Source: Oxalobacteraceae bacterium
Lineage (GTDB): Bacteria > Pseudomonadota > Gammaproteobacteria > Burkholderiales > Burkholderiaceae_D
Length of the DNA stretch: 64,000 nt
Assembly: GCA_030698225.1 (NCBI GenBank)
Contig: JAUYNR010000012.1
Coordinates: 1-64,000, forward strand
Direction: 5' to 3'
Both the position numbers and the translations under genes were made by a program. Positions 35,289 through 44,197 of this stretch are shown here, one piece after another; position 1 is the stretch's first letter; each line of letters opens with the position of its first letter. Below the pieces are notes generated by a model, which saw only the letters and a program-made list of their open reading frames with translations, was not told the origin of the DNA and did not search any database.

Positions 35289-36215
35289 ATGCAAAACATC
35301 GTATCCATAGCAAATCTCTCCAAGACCTACGCCTCTGGCTACCGGGCCCTCAAAAACATCAATCTGGACATCCGCCGTGGAGAGATCCTGGCATTGCTCG
35401 GTCCAAATGGCGCCGGAAAGACTACGCTGATCAACTGCATCTGCGGAGTCCTCAATATATCCGAGGGAACGGTCCGGGTCGATGGGCGCGACATTGTCAC
35501 CGAATTCCGCGCCGCCCTATCCCTGATCGGACTGGTACCGCAAGAACTGACCACCGATGCATTCGAAACAGTATGGGCGACGGTCTCGTTCAGCCGTGGA
35601 CTGTTCGGCAAGCCGGCGAATCCCGCATACATCGAAAAAATACTCAAGGATCTGTCGCTATGGGACAAGAAGGACAATAAGATCATCACGCTGTCCGGCG
35701 GCATGAAGCGTCGTATGCTCATTGCCAAGGCGCTGTCGCATGAACCGCAGATCCTGTTTCTCGACGAGCCGACCGCTGGCGTCGATGTCAACTTGCGGCA
35801 CGACATGTGGCAACTGGTGCGTTCTCTGCGGGATAGCGGTGTGACCATAATCCTGACCACCCACTACATTGACGAAGCCGAAGAGATGGCCGACAGAATC
35901 GGCGTGATCAGCAAGGGCGAGATCATCCTGATCGAGGACAAGACGGAACTGATGCGAAAACTTGGCAAGAAACTGCTGACGCTGCAGTTGGAGAAACCGC
36001 TGGCCCGCATCCCGGCCGAACTTGCCGCCTACCGCCTGAATCTATCGAGCGACGGCAGCCAGTTGATCTATACCTATGACACTGACGGTGAACGCGTCAC
36101 CATCGTTTCGCTGCTCAACGCCCTGACCGAAGCGGGGATCGGATTCAAGGACATCCAAACGACACAAAGCTCGCTTGAAGATATTTTCGTCAACCTGATC
36201 AAGGACGAACGATGA
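35289..36215 (+). CDS. ABC transporter ATP-binding protein, YadG-like
   Basis: A 308-residue ATPase of the ABC-2 export type. Walker [10 protein letters not shown] is at about residues 38-46, with Q-loop LVPQE, signature LSGGMKRRM, Walker [13 protein letters not shown] and the switch His in [14 protein letters not shown]-terminal extension of about 90 residues is typical of YadG. The ATG at 35289 ([14 protein letters not shown]) matches the family N-terminus; an ATG 87 bases earlier gives an unusual extension. It overlaps the permease gene by 4 bases. The exported substrate is unknown. Confidence 0.9.
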   Translation: MQNIVSIANLSKTYASGYRALKNINLDIRRGEILALLGPNGAGKTTLINCICGVLNISEGTVRVDGRDIVTEFRAALSLIGLVPQELTTDAFETVWATVSFSRGLFGKPANPAYIEKILKDLSLWDKKDNKIITLSGGMKRRMLIAKALSHEPQILFLDEPTAGVDVNLRHDMWQLVRSLRDSGVTIILTTHYIDEAEEMADRIGVISKGEIILIEDKTELMRKLGKKLLTLQLEKPLARIPAELAAYRLNLSSDGSQLIYTYDTDGERVTIVSLLNALTEAGIGFKDIQTTQSSLEDIFVNLIKDER

Positions 36216-36973
36216 ACTTCCACGCAATCCGTGCAATGTACCTGTTCGAGATGGCGCGCGCCTGGCGGACCGTACTGCAGAGCATCGTCGCCCCTGTGAT
36301 TTCGACGTCGCTGTATTTCGTGGTGTTCGGAGCCGCGATAGGCTCGCGCATCGCCGAGATCGACGGTATCAGCTATGGTGCATTTATCGTCCCGGGATTG
36401 GTCATGTTGTCGTTGCTTACGCAAAGCGTCTCCAATGCCTCTTTTGGAATTTTTTTCCCGAAGTTCACCGGAACCATCTATGAACTGCTGTCGGCGCCAG
36501 TCTCGTATCGGGAGATCGTGCTGAGCTATGTCGGGGCCGCCGCGACGAAATCGATACTTCTCGGCCTGATCATCTTGGCTACCGCGGGGCTATTCGTTCC
36601 GCTGCAAGTGCTGCATCCCGTTTGGATGGTGCTGTTCCTCGTACTGACGGCCGTGACCTTCAGTCTGTTCGGTTTCATCATCGGTATTTGGGCCGACAAT
36701 TTCGAGAAACTTCAACTGGTTCCGCTGCTGATAATCACGCCACTGACCTTCCTCGGTGGCAGCTTCTATTCGATCAAGATGCTGCCGCCGATCTGGCACA
36801 CGATTAGCTTGTTCAACCCGGTGGTTTACCTGATCAGCGGATTCCGCTGGAGTTTCTACGGAAATGCCGATGTGAGTATTGCGGTCAGCCTCACCATGAC
36901 CGTCGTGTTTCTGGCCGCCTTCCTGGCGATCGTGGCGTGGATCTTCAAGACCGGGTACCGACTCAAGTATTAA
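36212..36973 (+). CDS. ABC-2 type permease, YadH-like
   Basis: A 253-residue integral membrane protein of the ABC-2 family with about six helices. It has the conserved ABC-2 segment [22 protein letters not shown] and the C-terminal [19 protein letters not shown]...[12 protein letters not shown]. It is coupled to the ATPase gene (ATGA overlap). No periplasmic or outer-membrane partner lies nearby. It ends the plus-strand accessory block, 209 bases before the convergent astB. Confidence 0.9.
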   Translation: MNFHAIRAMYLFEMARAWRTVLQSIVAPVISTSLYFVVFGAAIGSRIAEIDGISYGAFIVPGLVMLSLLTQSVSNASFGIFFPKFTGTIYELLSAPVSYREIVLSYVGAAATKSILLGLIILATAGLFVPLQVLHPVWMVLFLVLTAVTFSLFGFIIGIWADNFEKLQLVPLLIITPLTFLGGSFYSIKMLPPIWHTISLFNPVVYLISGFRWSFYGNADVSIAVSLTMTVVFLAAFLAIVAWIFKTGYRLKY

Positions 36974-37182
36974 CGTGGTTTTCTAGTCCAACGCCTCGGA
37001 AACTGTGCGCCTGGCTCTGCCTTGCGGTGTCAGTTCAACAACTTATTGAACATTACCCAAAGTCGGATCATGCCTGTCACATAGCGGCCATTGGGCATGC
37101 AACTGCGCTGGAAGACCGACCTTCAACCTGCGAGGTTTCGAAATCGACGCCCCTCCCGAGAAGACTCCGGTCCGGGCGCCGG

Positions 37183-38523
37183 TCAGAACTGGTACAGCCC
37201 CGGCAGGTCCAGGATCGCGCTCAGTTGCTCCAGTGCGGTCTGGATCTCGAGCGCCAGCAGCGGATCGGCCAGATCCTGCGGCGACAGCCGGTCGCGATAA
37301 TGGCGCTCCACCCAGGCCACCAGGCTCGCATACAGGCTTTCGGTCATGACCACGCCCTGGTGCATCGCTGCCGCCTCGGCGGCGCTCAGCGCAACCCGCA
37401 GCCGCAGGCAGGCCGGGCCGCCGCCGTTGCGCATGCTTTGGCGCAGATCGAAACTGATCAATTCATCGATCGGCCCGCCTCCGGCCACCAGCTCTTGCAG
37501 ATACTGCGCGACCGCCGGGTTTTCCTGGCATTCCTGCGGCACCACCAGCGCCATCCGGCCATCCGGCTTTGACAGCAGCTGGCTGTTGAACAAATAGCTC
37601 GACACCGCATCGGCGACCGATACTTGCGCGCCATCGACCCGGATCGGCTGCAATTCGGCGCCGGCATCGGCCAGCGCATGCTGCAGCGCGGAAATCGCAG
37701 CGGCTTCGTCGCGGAACGCCTGCTGGTGGTAGAACAGCACATTGCCATTGCCGACCGCAATCACGTCGTTGTGGAACACGCCCTGATCGATCACCGCCGG
37801 ATCCTGCTGGAGGTACACGGTGCGCTGCGGCTGCAGGCCGTGCAAGCGCGCCACCGCCTGGCTGGCCTCCAGCGTCTGGCGCGCCGGGAAGCGCTGCGGC
37901 GCCGCCGCGGCAGCATCGAACTCGACCCTGCCGTACACGAACATCTCTACTCCGGCCCCGCCATGCGCGGCGCACAGCCGGGTGTGGTTGGCCGCGCCCT
38001 CGTCGCCGAACGCCGGCGTGGCAGGCAGCGCATCATGCACCGCAAAGCGCGTCCCATCCCTGAAAATCGAACGCAGCGTGCGGGCGGTCTGGGTATGTTC
38101 ATACGAGCGGTGCAGCTTGCTGTTCAGATTGGCCACCGTGAAATGCACGCGGCCGTCCCCGCTATCGGCCGACGGGCTGACGGTGGCCGCGTTCGCGCTC
38201 CACATCGGCGACGCCGAATAGGCGCAGGCCAGAATCACCGGCGCCTCGCTGGCGGCGCGCGCCAGCACGTCGGCATCGCTACCGCCGAAGCCGATGCTGC
38301 GCAGCAGCCTGAAATCGGGCCGCAACTGCGGCGGCAGCACTGCCTGGGCGAAGCCGCGCGCCGCCAGCGCGCGCATCTTGGCCAAGCCCTGCAGCGCCGC
38401 CTGCTTCGGATTGGAAGTGCTTTTGACATTATTGAACGAGGCGACATTGCCAAACGACAGGCCGGCGTAATTGTGCGTAGGGCCGACCAGGCCGTCAAAA
38501 TTGAATTCGCGTGTGGTGTGCAT
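37183..38523 (-). CDS. astB: N-succinylarginine dihydrolase
   Basis: A 446-residue enzyme, second step of the AST pathway: N-succinylarginine to N-succinylornithine, CO2 and two ammonia. The N-terminus [23 protein letters not shown] and the VQGEG-free amidinotransferase-type fold residues (NDVIAVGN, with conserved His-Asn, and CLRLRVALS near the C-terminus) are characteristic. Full length. Last gene of the astC-aruF-aruG-astD-astB operon on the minus strand, separated from astD by a 129-base gap with a large inverted repeat. A decayed copy of its 3' end lies 3.4 kb away at 33.75 kb. Confidence 0.96.
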   Translation of the reverse strand: MHTTREFNFDGLVGPTHNYAGLSFGNVASFNNVKSTSNPKQAALQGLAKMRALAARGFAQAVLPPQLRPDFRLLRSIGFGGSDADVLARAASEAPVILACAYSASPMWSANAATVSPSADSGDGRVHFTVANLNSKLHRSYEHTQTARTLRSIFRDGTRFAVHDALPATPAFGDEGAANHTRLCAAHGGAGVEMFVYGRVEFDAAAAAPQRFPARQTLEASQAVARLHGLQPQRTVYLQQDPAVIDQGVFHNDVIAVGNGNVLFYHQQAFRDEAAAISALQHALADAGAELQPIRVDGAQVSVADAVSSYLFNSQLLSKPDGRMALVVPQECQENPAVAQYLQELVAGGGPIDELISFDLRQSMRNGGGPACLRLRVALSAAEAAAMHQGVVMTESLYASLVAWVERHYRDRLSPQDLADPLLALEIQTALEQLSAILDLPGLYQF

Positions 38524-38557
38524 GATTTTTTTCGAGGTAGGTGACGAATCGGAATCG

Positions 38558-38640
38558 GTAGGTCGGGTTAGCGATAGCGTAACCCGACATTCTCAGCCGC
38601 AAATGTCGGGTTACGCGATGAAGCCGCTAACCCGACCTAC
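38558..38640. repeat. Nested inverted repeat between astD and astB (REP/BIME-like)
   Basis: Outer arms GTAGGTCGGGTTAGCG (38558-38573) and its exact complement at 38625-38640, 16 base pairs. Inner arms GCGTAACCCGACAT (38577-38590) and its complement at 38603-38616, 14 base pairs. All four arms share a TCGGGTTA core. The arrangement resembles REP-type extragenic palindromes and would form a stable structure in the astD-astB message. Confidence 0.8.
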
Positions 38641-38652
38641 AAAAACAGGTAA

Positions 38653-40119
38653 TTAGAAATGCAATCCGGGCGACAGCTGTTGCGGCATTTCCAGCACCGC
38701 ATTCTCGATCGACGCCACCGGATACGCGCAGTAATCGGCCGCGTAATACGCGCTGGGACGATGGTTGCCGGATTTGCCGATGCCGCCGAACGGCGCGCTA
38801 CTGGCGGCGCCGGTGGTCGGCCGGTTCCAGTTGACGATGCCGGCCCGGGCGCCGTCCAGGAACTGTTGCCACAGCGCTGTATCGTCCGACAGCAGGCCGG
38901 CGGCCAGCCCGTATTCGGTTGCGTTGGCCGCTGCCAGCGCCGCATCGAAGCTGGCCACGCGCACTACCTGCAGCAGCGGGCCGAACCATTCTTCGTCCGG
39001 AATTCCTTGCACGCCGGTAACGTCGACGATGCCGGGCGAGAGCAAGCCGGTATTCTTGGCGAGCTGGCGCATTTCGAGCAGCATGCTGGCGCCGCGCGCG
39101 ACCAGCCCGGCTTGCGCGGCCAGCAGTTTTTCGGCGACTTTCGCTGACACCACCGGCCCCATGAACGGCGCCGGCGACGCATCCGACGCGCCGACCGTGA
39201 TTCTGCCGGCGACGTCAACCAGGCGTGCAATGAAGGCTTGCCCGCGGGCCGAATCCTCGACGATCAAGCGCCGCGCGCAGGTGCAGCGCTGGCCGGCGCT
39301 GACGAAAGCCGAAAAAATCGCATGATGCACCGCTGCATCGAGATCTTCCACATCCCATGCCACCAGCGCATTGTTGCCGCCCATTTCCAGCGCCAGCATC
39401 TTGCCCGGCTGGCCGGCGAACTGCCGGTGCAGGATCGCGCCAACCTGGTAGCTGCCGGTAAACAGGATGCCGTCGAGTTGCGGATGCCGCGCCAGCGCCT
39501 CGCCGGTGGCGCGGGCGCCGTTGACCAGGTTCAGCACGCCGTCCGGCAAGCCGGCGCGCTGCCACAGCTGGACCGTCCTGATCGCGGTTTGCGGCGCATA
39601 TTCGCTCGGCTTGAAGACGATCGCGTTGCCGGCGATCAGGGCCGGCACGATGTGGCCGTTGGGCAAATGGCCGGGGAAATTGTACGGGCCCAGCACCCCG
39701 AACACGCCGTGCGGCCGGTGCCGCAGCACCGCGCTGCCGTCGGCCACCGCGGCCTGGGTCTGGCCGGTGCGGGCCTGGTAAGACTGGACCGAAATGTCGA
39801 CCTTGCCGGCCATGCTGGCAACTTCGGTGCGCGCTTCCCACAGCGGCTTGCCGACTTCCAGCGCAATCAGGCCGGCCAGCTGTTCGGCGTTTTCCCTGAG
39901 CAGATCGCGAAAGCGCTGGCAGACCGCGATCCGCGCTTCCAGCTGCGTGCGCGACCAGAGCCGGAAACCGGCGCGGGCGGCCTGGCAGGCGTCATCGACG
40001 TCGGCCGGCGTCGCAGCCGCGCCGCTCCAGACCGTGTCGCCATTGGCGGGATTGATGACATCGAACAATTCGCCGTGTCCGGCAAGCCACTGGCCGTTGA
40101 TGAAATGGGCTGACGTCAT
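38653..40119 (-). CDS. astD: N-succinylglutamate 5-semialdehyde dehydrogenase
   Basis: A 488-residue aldehyde dehydrogenase, fourth AST step, oxidising succinylglutamate semialdehyde with NAD+. The nucleophile Cys is in FVSAGQRCTCARR, the general base Glu in LALEMGGNNALV, and the cofactor-binding segment is VFKPSEYAPQTA. The N-terminus (HFINGQWLAGHGELFDVINPA) matches AstD. Its start overlaps the stop of the upstream aruG gene by 4 bases. A nested inverted repeat follows before astB. Confidence 0.96.
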   Translation of the reverse strand: MTSAHFINGQWLAGHGELFDVINPANGDTVWSGAAATPADVDDACQAARAGFRLWSRTQLEARIAVCQRFRDLLRENAEQLAGLIALEVGKPLWEARTEVASMAGKVDISVQSYQARTGQTQAAVADGSAVLRHRPHGVFGVLGPYNFPGHLPNGHIVPALIAGNAIVFKPSEYAPQTAIRTVQLWQRAGLPDGVLNLVNGARATGEALARHPQLDGILFTGSYQVGAILHRQFAGQPGKMLALEMGGNNALVAWDVEDLDAAVHHAIFSAFVSAGQRCTCARRLIVEDSARGQAFIARLVDVAGRITVGASDASPAPFMGPVVSAKVAEKLLAAQAGLVARGASMLLEMRQLAKNTGLLSPGIVDVTGVQGIPDEEWFGPLLQVVRVASFDAALAAANATEYGLAAGLLSDDTALWQQFLDGARAGIVNWNRPTTGAASSAPFGGIGKSGNHRPSAYYAADYCAYPVASIENAVLEMPQQLSPGLHF

Positions 40120-41153
40120 GGGTGTTTCCTTGCGTTGAGTGTCATGGTGCGAACCGGGTCGCCGGCGCTGCAGGCCAGCAGTTTGCGCTCGGACGCGCAG
40201 AGGGCAATGCGCGCCGATTGCGGCTGCGCCTGCGTGACGATGATGCGGAAGTCGCGCAGCACGGTATTGGCCACCAGCACCGGATTGGCAGCCGCCTCGG
40301 CAACTTCTTGCGCTGCCGGTGCAATGATCGCCAGCGCACTCTCGCGCAGCGCGCGCAGCTCGCTCACCCGCGCCTGCAGCACCGGGCCGGCATCGAAAAT
40401 ATCGACATAACCTTCGTAGTACATGCCTTCCTGCTCCAGCAGCCGGCGCGCCGGCGCAGTGGCGACATGCACCCGGCCGATCACGTCCTGCGCTTCCTGC
40501 GGCAGATAATCGACATACAGCGGATAGCGCGGCATCAGTTCGGCAATGAACGATTTTTTGCCCAAGCTGGTCAGGTCGTCGACATGGTTGAAATCCATCT
40601 TGAAAAAATGCCGCCCCAGGCTTTCATAAAACGGCGAAGTGCCGTCCGGATGCTGGAATCCGCGCATTTCGGCGATCAGCTTGGCATTGAACAGATGCGG
40701 GAACTGGGCGATGAACAGCAAGCGGCTCTTCGACAGCAGCTTGCCGTTGGTGCCGCCGCGATAATCCGGATGCAGGAACAGCGAACACAGCTCGCTGGTG
40801 CCGGTCAGGTCGTTCGACAGATACAAGGTCTCCATCTGCGAAAAGACACCGAGTTCCCGGCTCGAATGCACCAGCGTGCCGATCCGGTAGTTGTAGAACG
40901 GCTCTTCCAGGCCGACCGCGCTCTTGATCGCGCAAATGCCGGCCAACCGGCCATTCGACGTATCTTCCATCACGAACACATAATCGCGCTGGGTCGGCGC
41001 GATCTGCTCGGCAAACGACGCGCAGGCGATTTCCAGCCGCTGCCCCAGCATCTTGCGGTCCGGCTTCAGCGTCGTCATGCCGCTGCCGACCTGGCTGGCC
41101 AGATCCAGCATGCCTTCCAGATCCTGCTCTTGAATCGCGCGTACAACCAGCAT
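40116..41153 (-). CDS. astA: Arginine N-succinyltransferase, AruG/AstA-type subunit
   Basis: A 345-residue subunit of the enzyme that succinylates arginine with succinyl-CoA, first AST step. The opening MLVVRAIQEQDLEGMLDLA and the SELCSLFLHPDYRGGTNGKLLS and RHFFKMDF motifs are family hallmarks. The start at 41153 follows GAGGTCGGAA. It is a paralogue of the gene immediately upstream, so the enzyme is probably a heteromer as in Pseudomonas AruFG. The enterobacterial enzyme has a single subunit. It overlaps astD by 4 bases. Confidence 0.95.
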   Translation of the reverse strand: MLVVRAIQEQDLEGMLDLASQVGSGMTTLKPDRKMLGQRLEIACASFAEQIAPTQRDYVFVMEDTSNGRLAGICAIKSAVGLEEPFYNYRIGTLVHSSRELGVFSQMETLYLSNDLTGTSELCSLFLHPDYRGGTNGKLLSKSRLLFIAQFPHLFNAKLIAEMRGFQHPDGTSPFYESLGRHFFKMDFNHVDDLTSLGKKSFIAELMPRYPLYVDYLPQEAQDVIGRVHVATAPARRLLEQEGMYYEGYVDIFDAGPVLQARVSELRALRESALAIIAPAAQEVAEAAANPVLVANTVLRDFRIIVTQAQPQSARIALCASERKLLACSAGDPVRTMTLNARKHP

Positions 41154-41161
41154 TTCCGACC

Positions 41162-42205
41162 TCACAATCTGACACATAAAACGGGTTCGCCCGCGGCCAG
41201 CTTCAGGCTTTTCAGTACCTGCGGCGGCAGCCGGGGGCCGTCCGCATGTTCCAGCGGCGCGCAATCGAACAGGGTGGCGCGAAAATCGTCCGCTCTGGCG
41301 GTGGCCAGCAAATAGGTGACCGGCACAGCCGCATCGGCAGCATCGGCAGCCGGCGGCAACAGCGCCGCCACCGTCCGCATGAACGAGCTCGAAAACGAGC
41401 GCAGCGCATGCTTGTGCGCCTGCAGGATCGGCCCGCCGTCGAAGATGTCGATGTATTCGTCCGGCTCGAAGCCTTCTTCCGACAGCAGCCGGAATGGCAG
41501 CTCGCCCTCCGGATGGATCTGCCCCATCACCGCCTGCGCGTCGCCCGGCAGCAGCGGCACATACACCGGGTAATGCGGCATCAGTTCGACGATCAGCGTG
41601 CGGTTGCGGGCGCCTTCGATCAAGCGTTCGGCTTCCAGGAAATCCATCTGGAAAAACTTGCGTCCGAGCGCCTCCCAGAACGGCGAACCCGCCTGGCTGT
41701 CGGTGATGCCGGCCAGTGACACGAAGAAACGGTCGCCGAAGCGCTGCGGCAGCAGCGCCGCAAACAGCAGCCGGGCCCGCGACAGCAGGGCCGCTTCCTG
41801 GCTGCCGTTGCACCAGCCGCGCACGAAAAAGCCCGACAACTGCGAATGGCTGGTCAACTCCGAACACAGCGTCAGCGCATGCACGCTGTGGCTGATGTTG
41901 AGGTCGCGCGAGACTTGCTGCATGACGTCGTTGCGGAACGCGAAATAGGTGCCGTTCGAACCGGCGGTGGCCGAAATCGCGGCGGCGCCGGCGATCGACT
42001 GGTCCAGCGTCGACTCCAGCACGAACATGTACGATTCCTCGCTCGGTATCACCACCGGGGTCGCGAACGACGCGATCGAGCGCTCGACCGCGCGCGTAAT
42101 CGCCGCCAGCGTTCTGGGCAAGGTATGCACGCCGGGCGAGGCGACTGCCGCCAGCGAGGCAAGCGCTGCGATATCGGAAACTTCTACTGGCCGCACAATG
42201 TACAC
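41162..42205 (-). CDS. aruF: Arginine N-succinyltransferase, AruF-type subunit
   Basis: A 347-residue paralogue of the adjacent subunit, with VRPVEVSDIAALASLA, LCSELTSHSQLSGFFVRG, GRKFFQMDFLEAERL and DIFDGGPILQAHKH. The start is a GTG at 42205 (GTG TAC ATT GTG CGG), chosen because GGAGA lies five bases before it and the product then begins MYIVRP as in relatives; no ATG fits. It follows astC by 31 bases. Compared with the AruG-type subunit, the GNAT-like substrate loop is shorter (no HPDYRGGTNG), consistent with subunit specialisation. Confidence 0.93.
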   Translation of the reverse strand: MYIVRPVEVSDIAALASLAAVASPGVHTLPRTLAAITRAVERSIASFATPVVIPSEESYMFVLESTLDQSIAGAAAISATAGSNGTYFAFRNDVMQQVSRDLNISHSVHALTLCSELTSHSQLSGFFVRGWCNGSQEAALLSRARLLFAALLPQRFGDRFFVSLAGITDSQAGSPFWEALGRKFFQMDFLEAERLIEGARNRTLIVELMPHYPVYVPLLPGDAQAVMGQIHPEGELPFRLLSEEGFEPDEYIDIFDGGPILQAHKHALRSFSSSFMRTVAALLPPAADAADAAVPVTYLLATARADDFRATLFDCAPLEHADGPRLPPQVLKSLKLAAGEPVLCVRL

Positions 42206-42236
42206 AGGCTTCTCCAATCCAATCAAAGGCAGTGCG

Positions 42237-43514
42237 TCATAGCGCCGCCACAGGAACTGCCAGAAACGCGTCGAGCGCGCGGCGCAGCAGGTGCTCGGCC
42301 TCTTCGATCTGCGCATCCGAGACGATCAATGCCGGCAGCAGCCGCACCACATCGGGACCGGCGATCAGCAGCATCAGCCCTTGCTCTTCGGCGATTCTGG
42401 TGATCTCCTTGGCGCGTCCGCGATATTGCTCCGACAACACCATGCCCAGCATCAGGCCGCTGCCGCGCACTTCGGAAAAGACCGCCGGATAGTCGGCGAT
42501 GATCGCTTGCAGCGCGGCGACCAGGTTCTGCGCCGCTTGCCGGACCCGGGCCAGGAATTCCGGCGCCTGGATCGTTTCCAGCACTTTCAAAGCCACCGTC
42601 GCTGCCAGCGGATTGCCGCCGTAAGTGGTGCCGTGGGTGCCGACCACAAACGTGGCCGCGATCGCGTCGGTGGTCAGCATCGCGCCGACCGGATAGCCGT
42701 TGCCGAGCGCCTTGGCCGAAGTCAGGATATCGGGCGTGACGCCATACCCCATGTAAGCAAACAGGGTGCCGGTGCGGCCCATCCCGCATTGCACTTCGTC
42801 GAAAATCAGCAGTGCGTGGTGCTGGTCGCACAAATCGCGCAGCGCCTGCAGATATTCCTTGGTGGCCGGCAGCACGCCGCCCTCGCCCTGCACCGGCTCG
42901 ACCACCAGCGCGCAGACATCGTCGCCGATCGCGGCGCGCGCCGCCTCGATGTCGTTGAATGGAATGTGCGTAAGCTGCTGCGGCAGCGGGCCGAAGCCTT
43001 CGGTGTATTTGGGCTGGCCGCCGACCGACACCGTAAACAGCGTGCGGCCGTGGAAGGAATTGGTGCAGGAAACGATGCGCGACTTGGTCGGGCCGAAATG
43101 CTTGCTCGCATGCTTGCGGGCCAGCTTGAATGCGGCTTCATTGGCTTCCGCGCCGGAGTTGCAGAAAAATGCGCGTTCGGCGAACGTCGCCTGCGTCAGC
43201 GCGGTGGCAAGACGCAGCACCGGCTCGTTGGTATACGCGTTGCTGACGTGCCACAGCGCCTTGGCTTGCGCGCACAGCGCTTCGACCAGGCCGGGATGCG
43301 CATGGCCCAGGCTGGTGACGGCGATCCCGGCGGTGAAATCGAGATAGCGATTGCCATCCTGATCCCACACTTCCAGGCCGGCACCGCGCACCGGCACCAG
43401 CGCGCTCGGCGCATAGGTCGGCACCATCACCGCATCGAAGGTATTTCTGTTGACGGCAATCGGCGCCGAGATTGGCATTGCTGCGCCGGACTGCATGCTG
43501 GTCGATTCATTCAT
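42237..43514 (-). CDS. astC: Succinylornithine/acetylornithine aminotransferase
   Basis: A 425-residue class-III PLP aminotransferase, third AST step: succinylornithine to succinylglutamate semialdehyde. The PLP lysine is in TSAKALGNGYP, the cofactor Asp in LLIFDEVQCGMGRTG, and NSGAEANEAAFKLARKH is conserved. Enzymes of this group also act on acetylornithine, but the operon position fixes the catabolic role. The ATG at 43514 is used; a GTG two codons earlier has better GGGAG spacing and could be the true start. It is the first gene of the ast operon; the promoter must lie in 43515-43661. Confidence 0.93.
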   Translation of the reverse strand: MNESTSMQSGAAMPISAPIAVNRNTFDAVMVPTYAPSALVPVRGAGLEVWDQDGNRYLDFTAGIAVTSLGHAHPGLVEALCAQAKALWHVSNAYTNEPVLRLATALTQATFAERAFFCNSGAEANEAAFKLARKHASKHFGPTKSRIVSCTNSFHGRTLFTVSVGGQPKYTEGFGPLPQQLTHIPFNDIEAARAAIGDDVCALVVEPVQGEGGVLPATKEYLQALRDLCDQHHALLIFDEVQCGMGRTGTLFAYMGYGVTPDILTSAKALGNGYPVGAMLTTDAIAATFVVGTHGTTYGGNPLAATVALKVLETIQAPEFLARVRQAAQNLVAALQAIIADYPAVFSEVRGSGLMLGMVLSEQYRGRAKEITRIAEEQGLMLLIAGPDVVRLLPALIVSDAQIEEAEHLLRRALDAFLAVPVAAL

Positions 43515-43661
43515 ATTCACTTTGGCTCCCAAATCATCCTGAAGATGGTGCCATTGTAAAAAGACCGGCGTTAAAACTCTTTTGAAACTGCGACGGGAAA
43601 TATCATAATCCGACGTCTTGCTGGTTTGTGCTTGAAATCCATTAATTGCAACAACCTTTGC

Positions 43662-44165
43662 TCAGGATGCCAAAGCAACTATTTGCCTCGCATCAGCCTT
43701 GTCCTCCAACCCAACATGCTCCAATATCTCCGCAGACAGAAACCTTCCGTGTGCATCGTGCTGCACCACCATTCGCCGTGCAGCACTTAAACCGATCATT
43801 GTTGCGGTCGCTACTTGCGCGAAAATGGCCAGTTCTGCCACTTCCGTCGGTAACGGACGAGTACGCCGCTGGACGTCACGGAATCGGATGAATTCAGTTC
43901 TTGCCCAAGCCAACAAACCGCCACCCAGGACTGCAATCACACTCAGATAAACAACGAACAGGTGCGACATCTCCTCCATTTTGTGACTTGATCTGTCTTG
44001 AATGTAGTCGCTGTAGGCGTCAAACCCGAGTGCCCACATGCACAGCGTAATGAGCGGCATCCATAGGTAGACCCACACGACCCAAAAAAATGCGGTGACA
44101 AACGCCCAACCTACCCTGCTTGACCTTGGAGCAAGCGATGGCTTCTCAAAAATTAAATTTTTCAT
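43662..44165 (-). CDS. pgaD: PgaD-like subunit of poly-N-acetylglucosamine synthase
   Basis: A 167-residue inner-membrane protein with two helices (about residues 22-45 and 68-88). The opening WVVWVYLWMPLITL and the FDAYSDYIQ segment are typical of PgaD. It binds PgaC and is needed for cyclic-di-GMP-dependent activation of polymer synthesis. It is longer than the E. coli protein by a C-terminal cytoplasmic tail with GRFLSAEILEHVGLED. It starts 32 bases after pgaC on the minus strand and closes the pga operon. Confidence 0.85.
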   Translation of the reverse strand: MKNLIFEKPSLAPRSSRVGWAFVTAFFWVVWVYLWMPLITLCMWALGFDAYSDYIQDRSSHKMEEMSHLFVVYLSVIAVLGGGLLAWARTEFIRFRDVQRRTRPLPTEVAELAIFAQVATATMIGLSAARRMVVQHDAHGRFLSAEILEHVGLEDKADARQIVALAS

Positions 44166-44197
44166 ATATCAACTATTCAGGCGTAGAAGCATATGCT

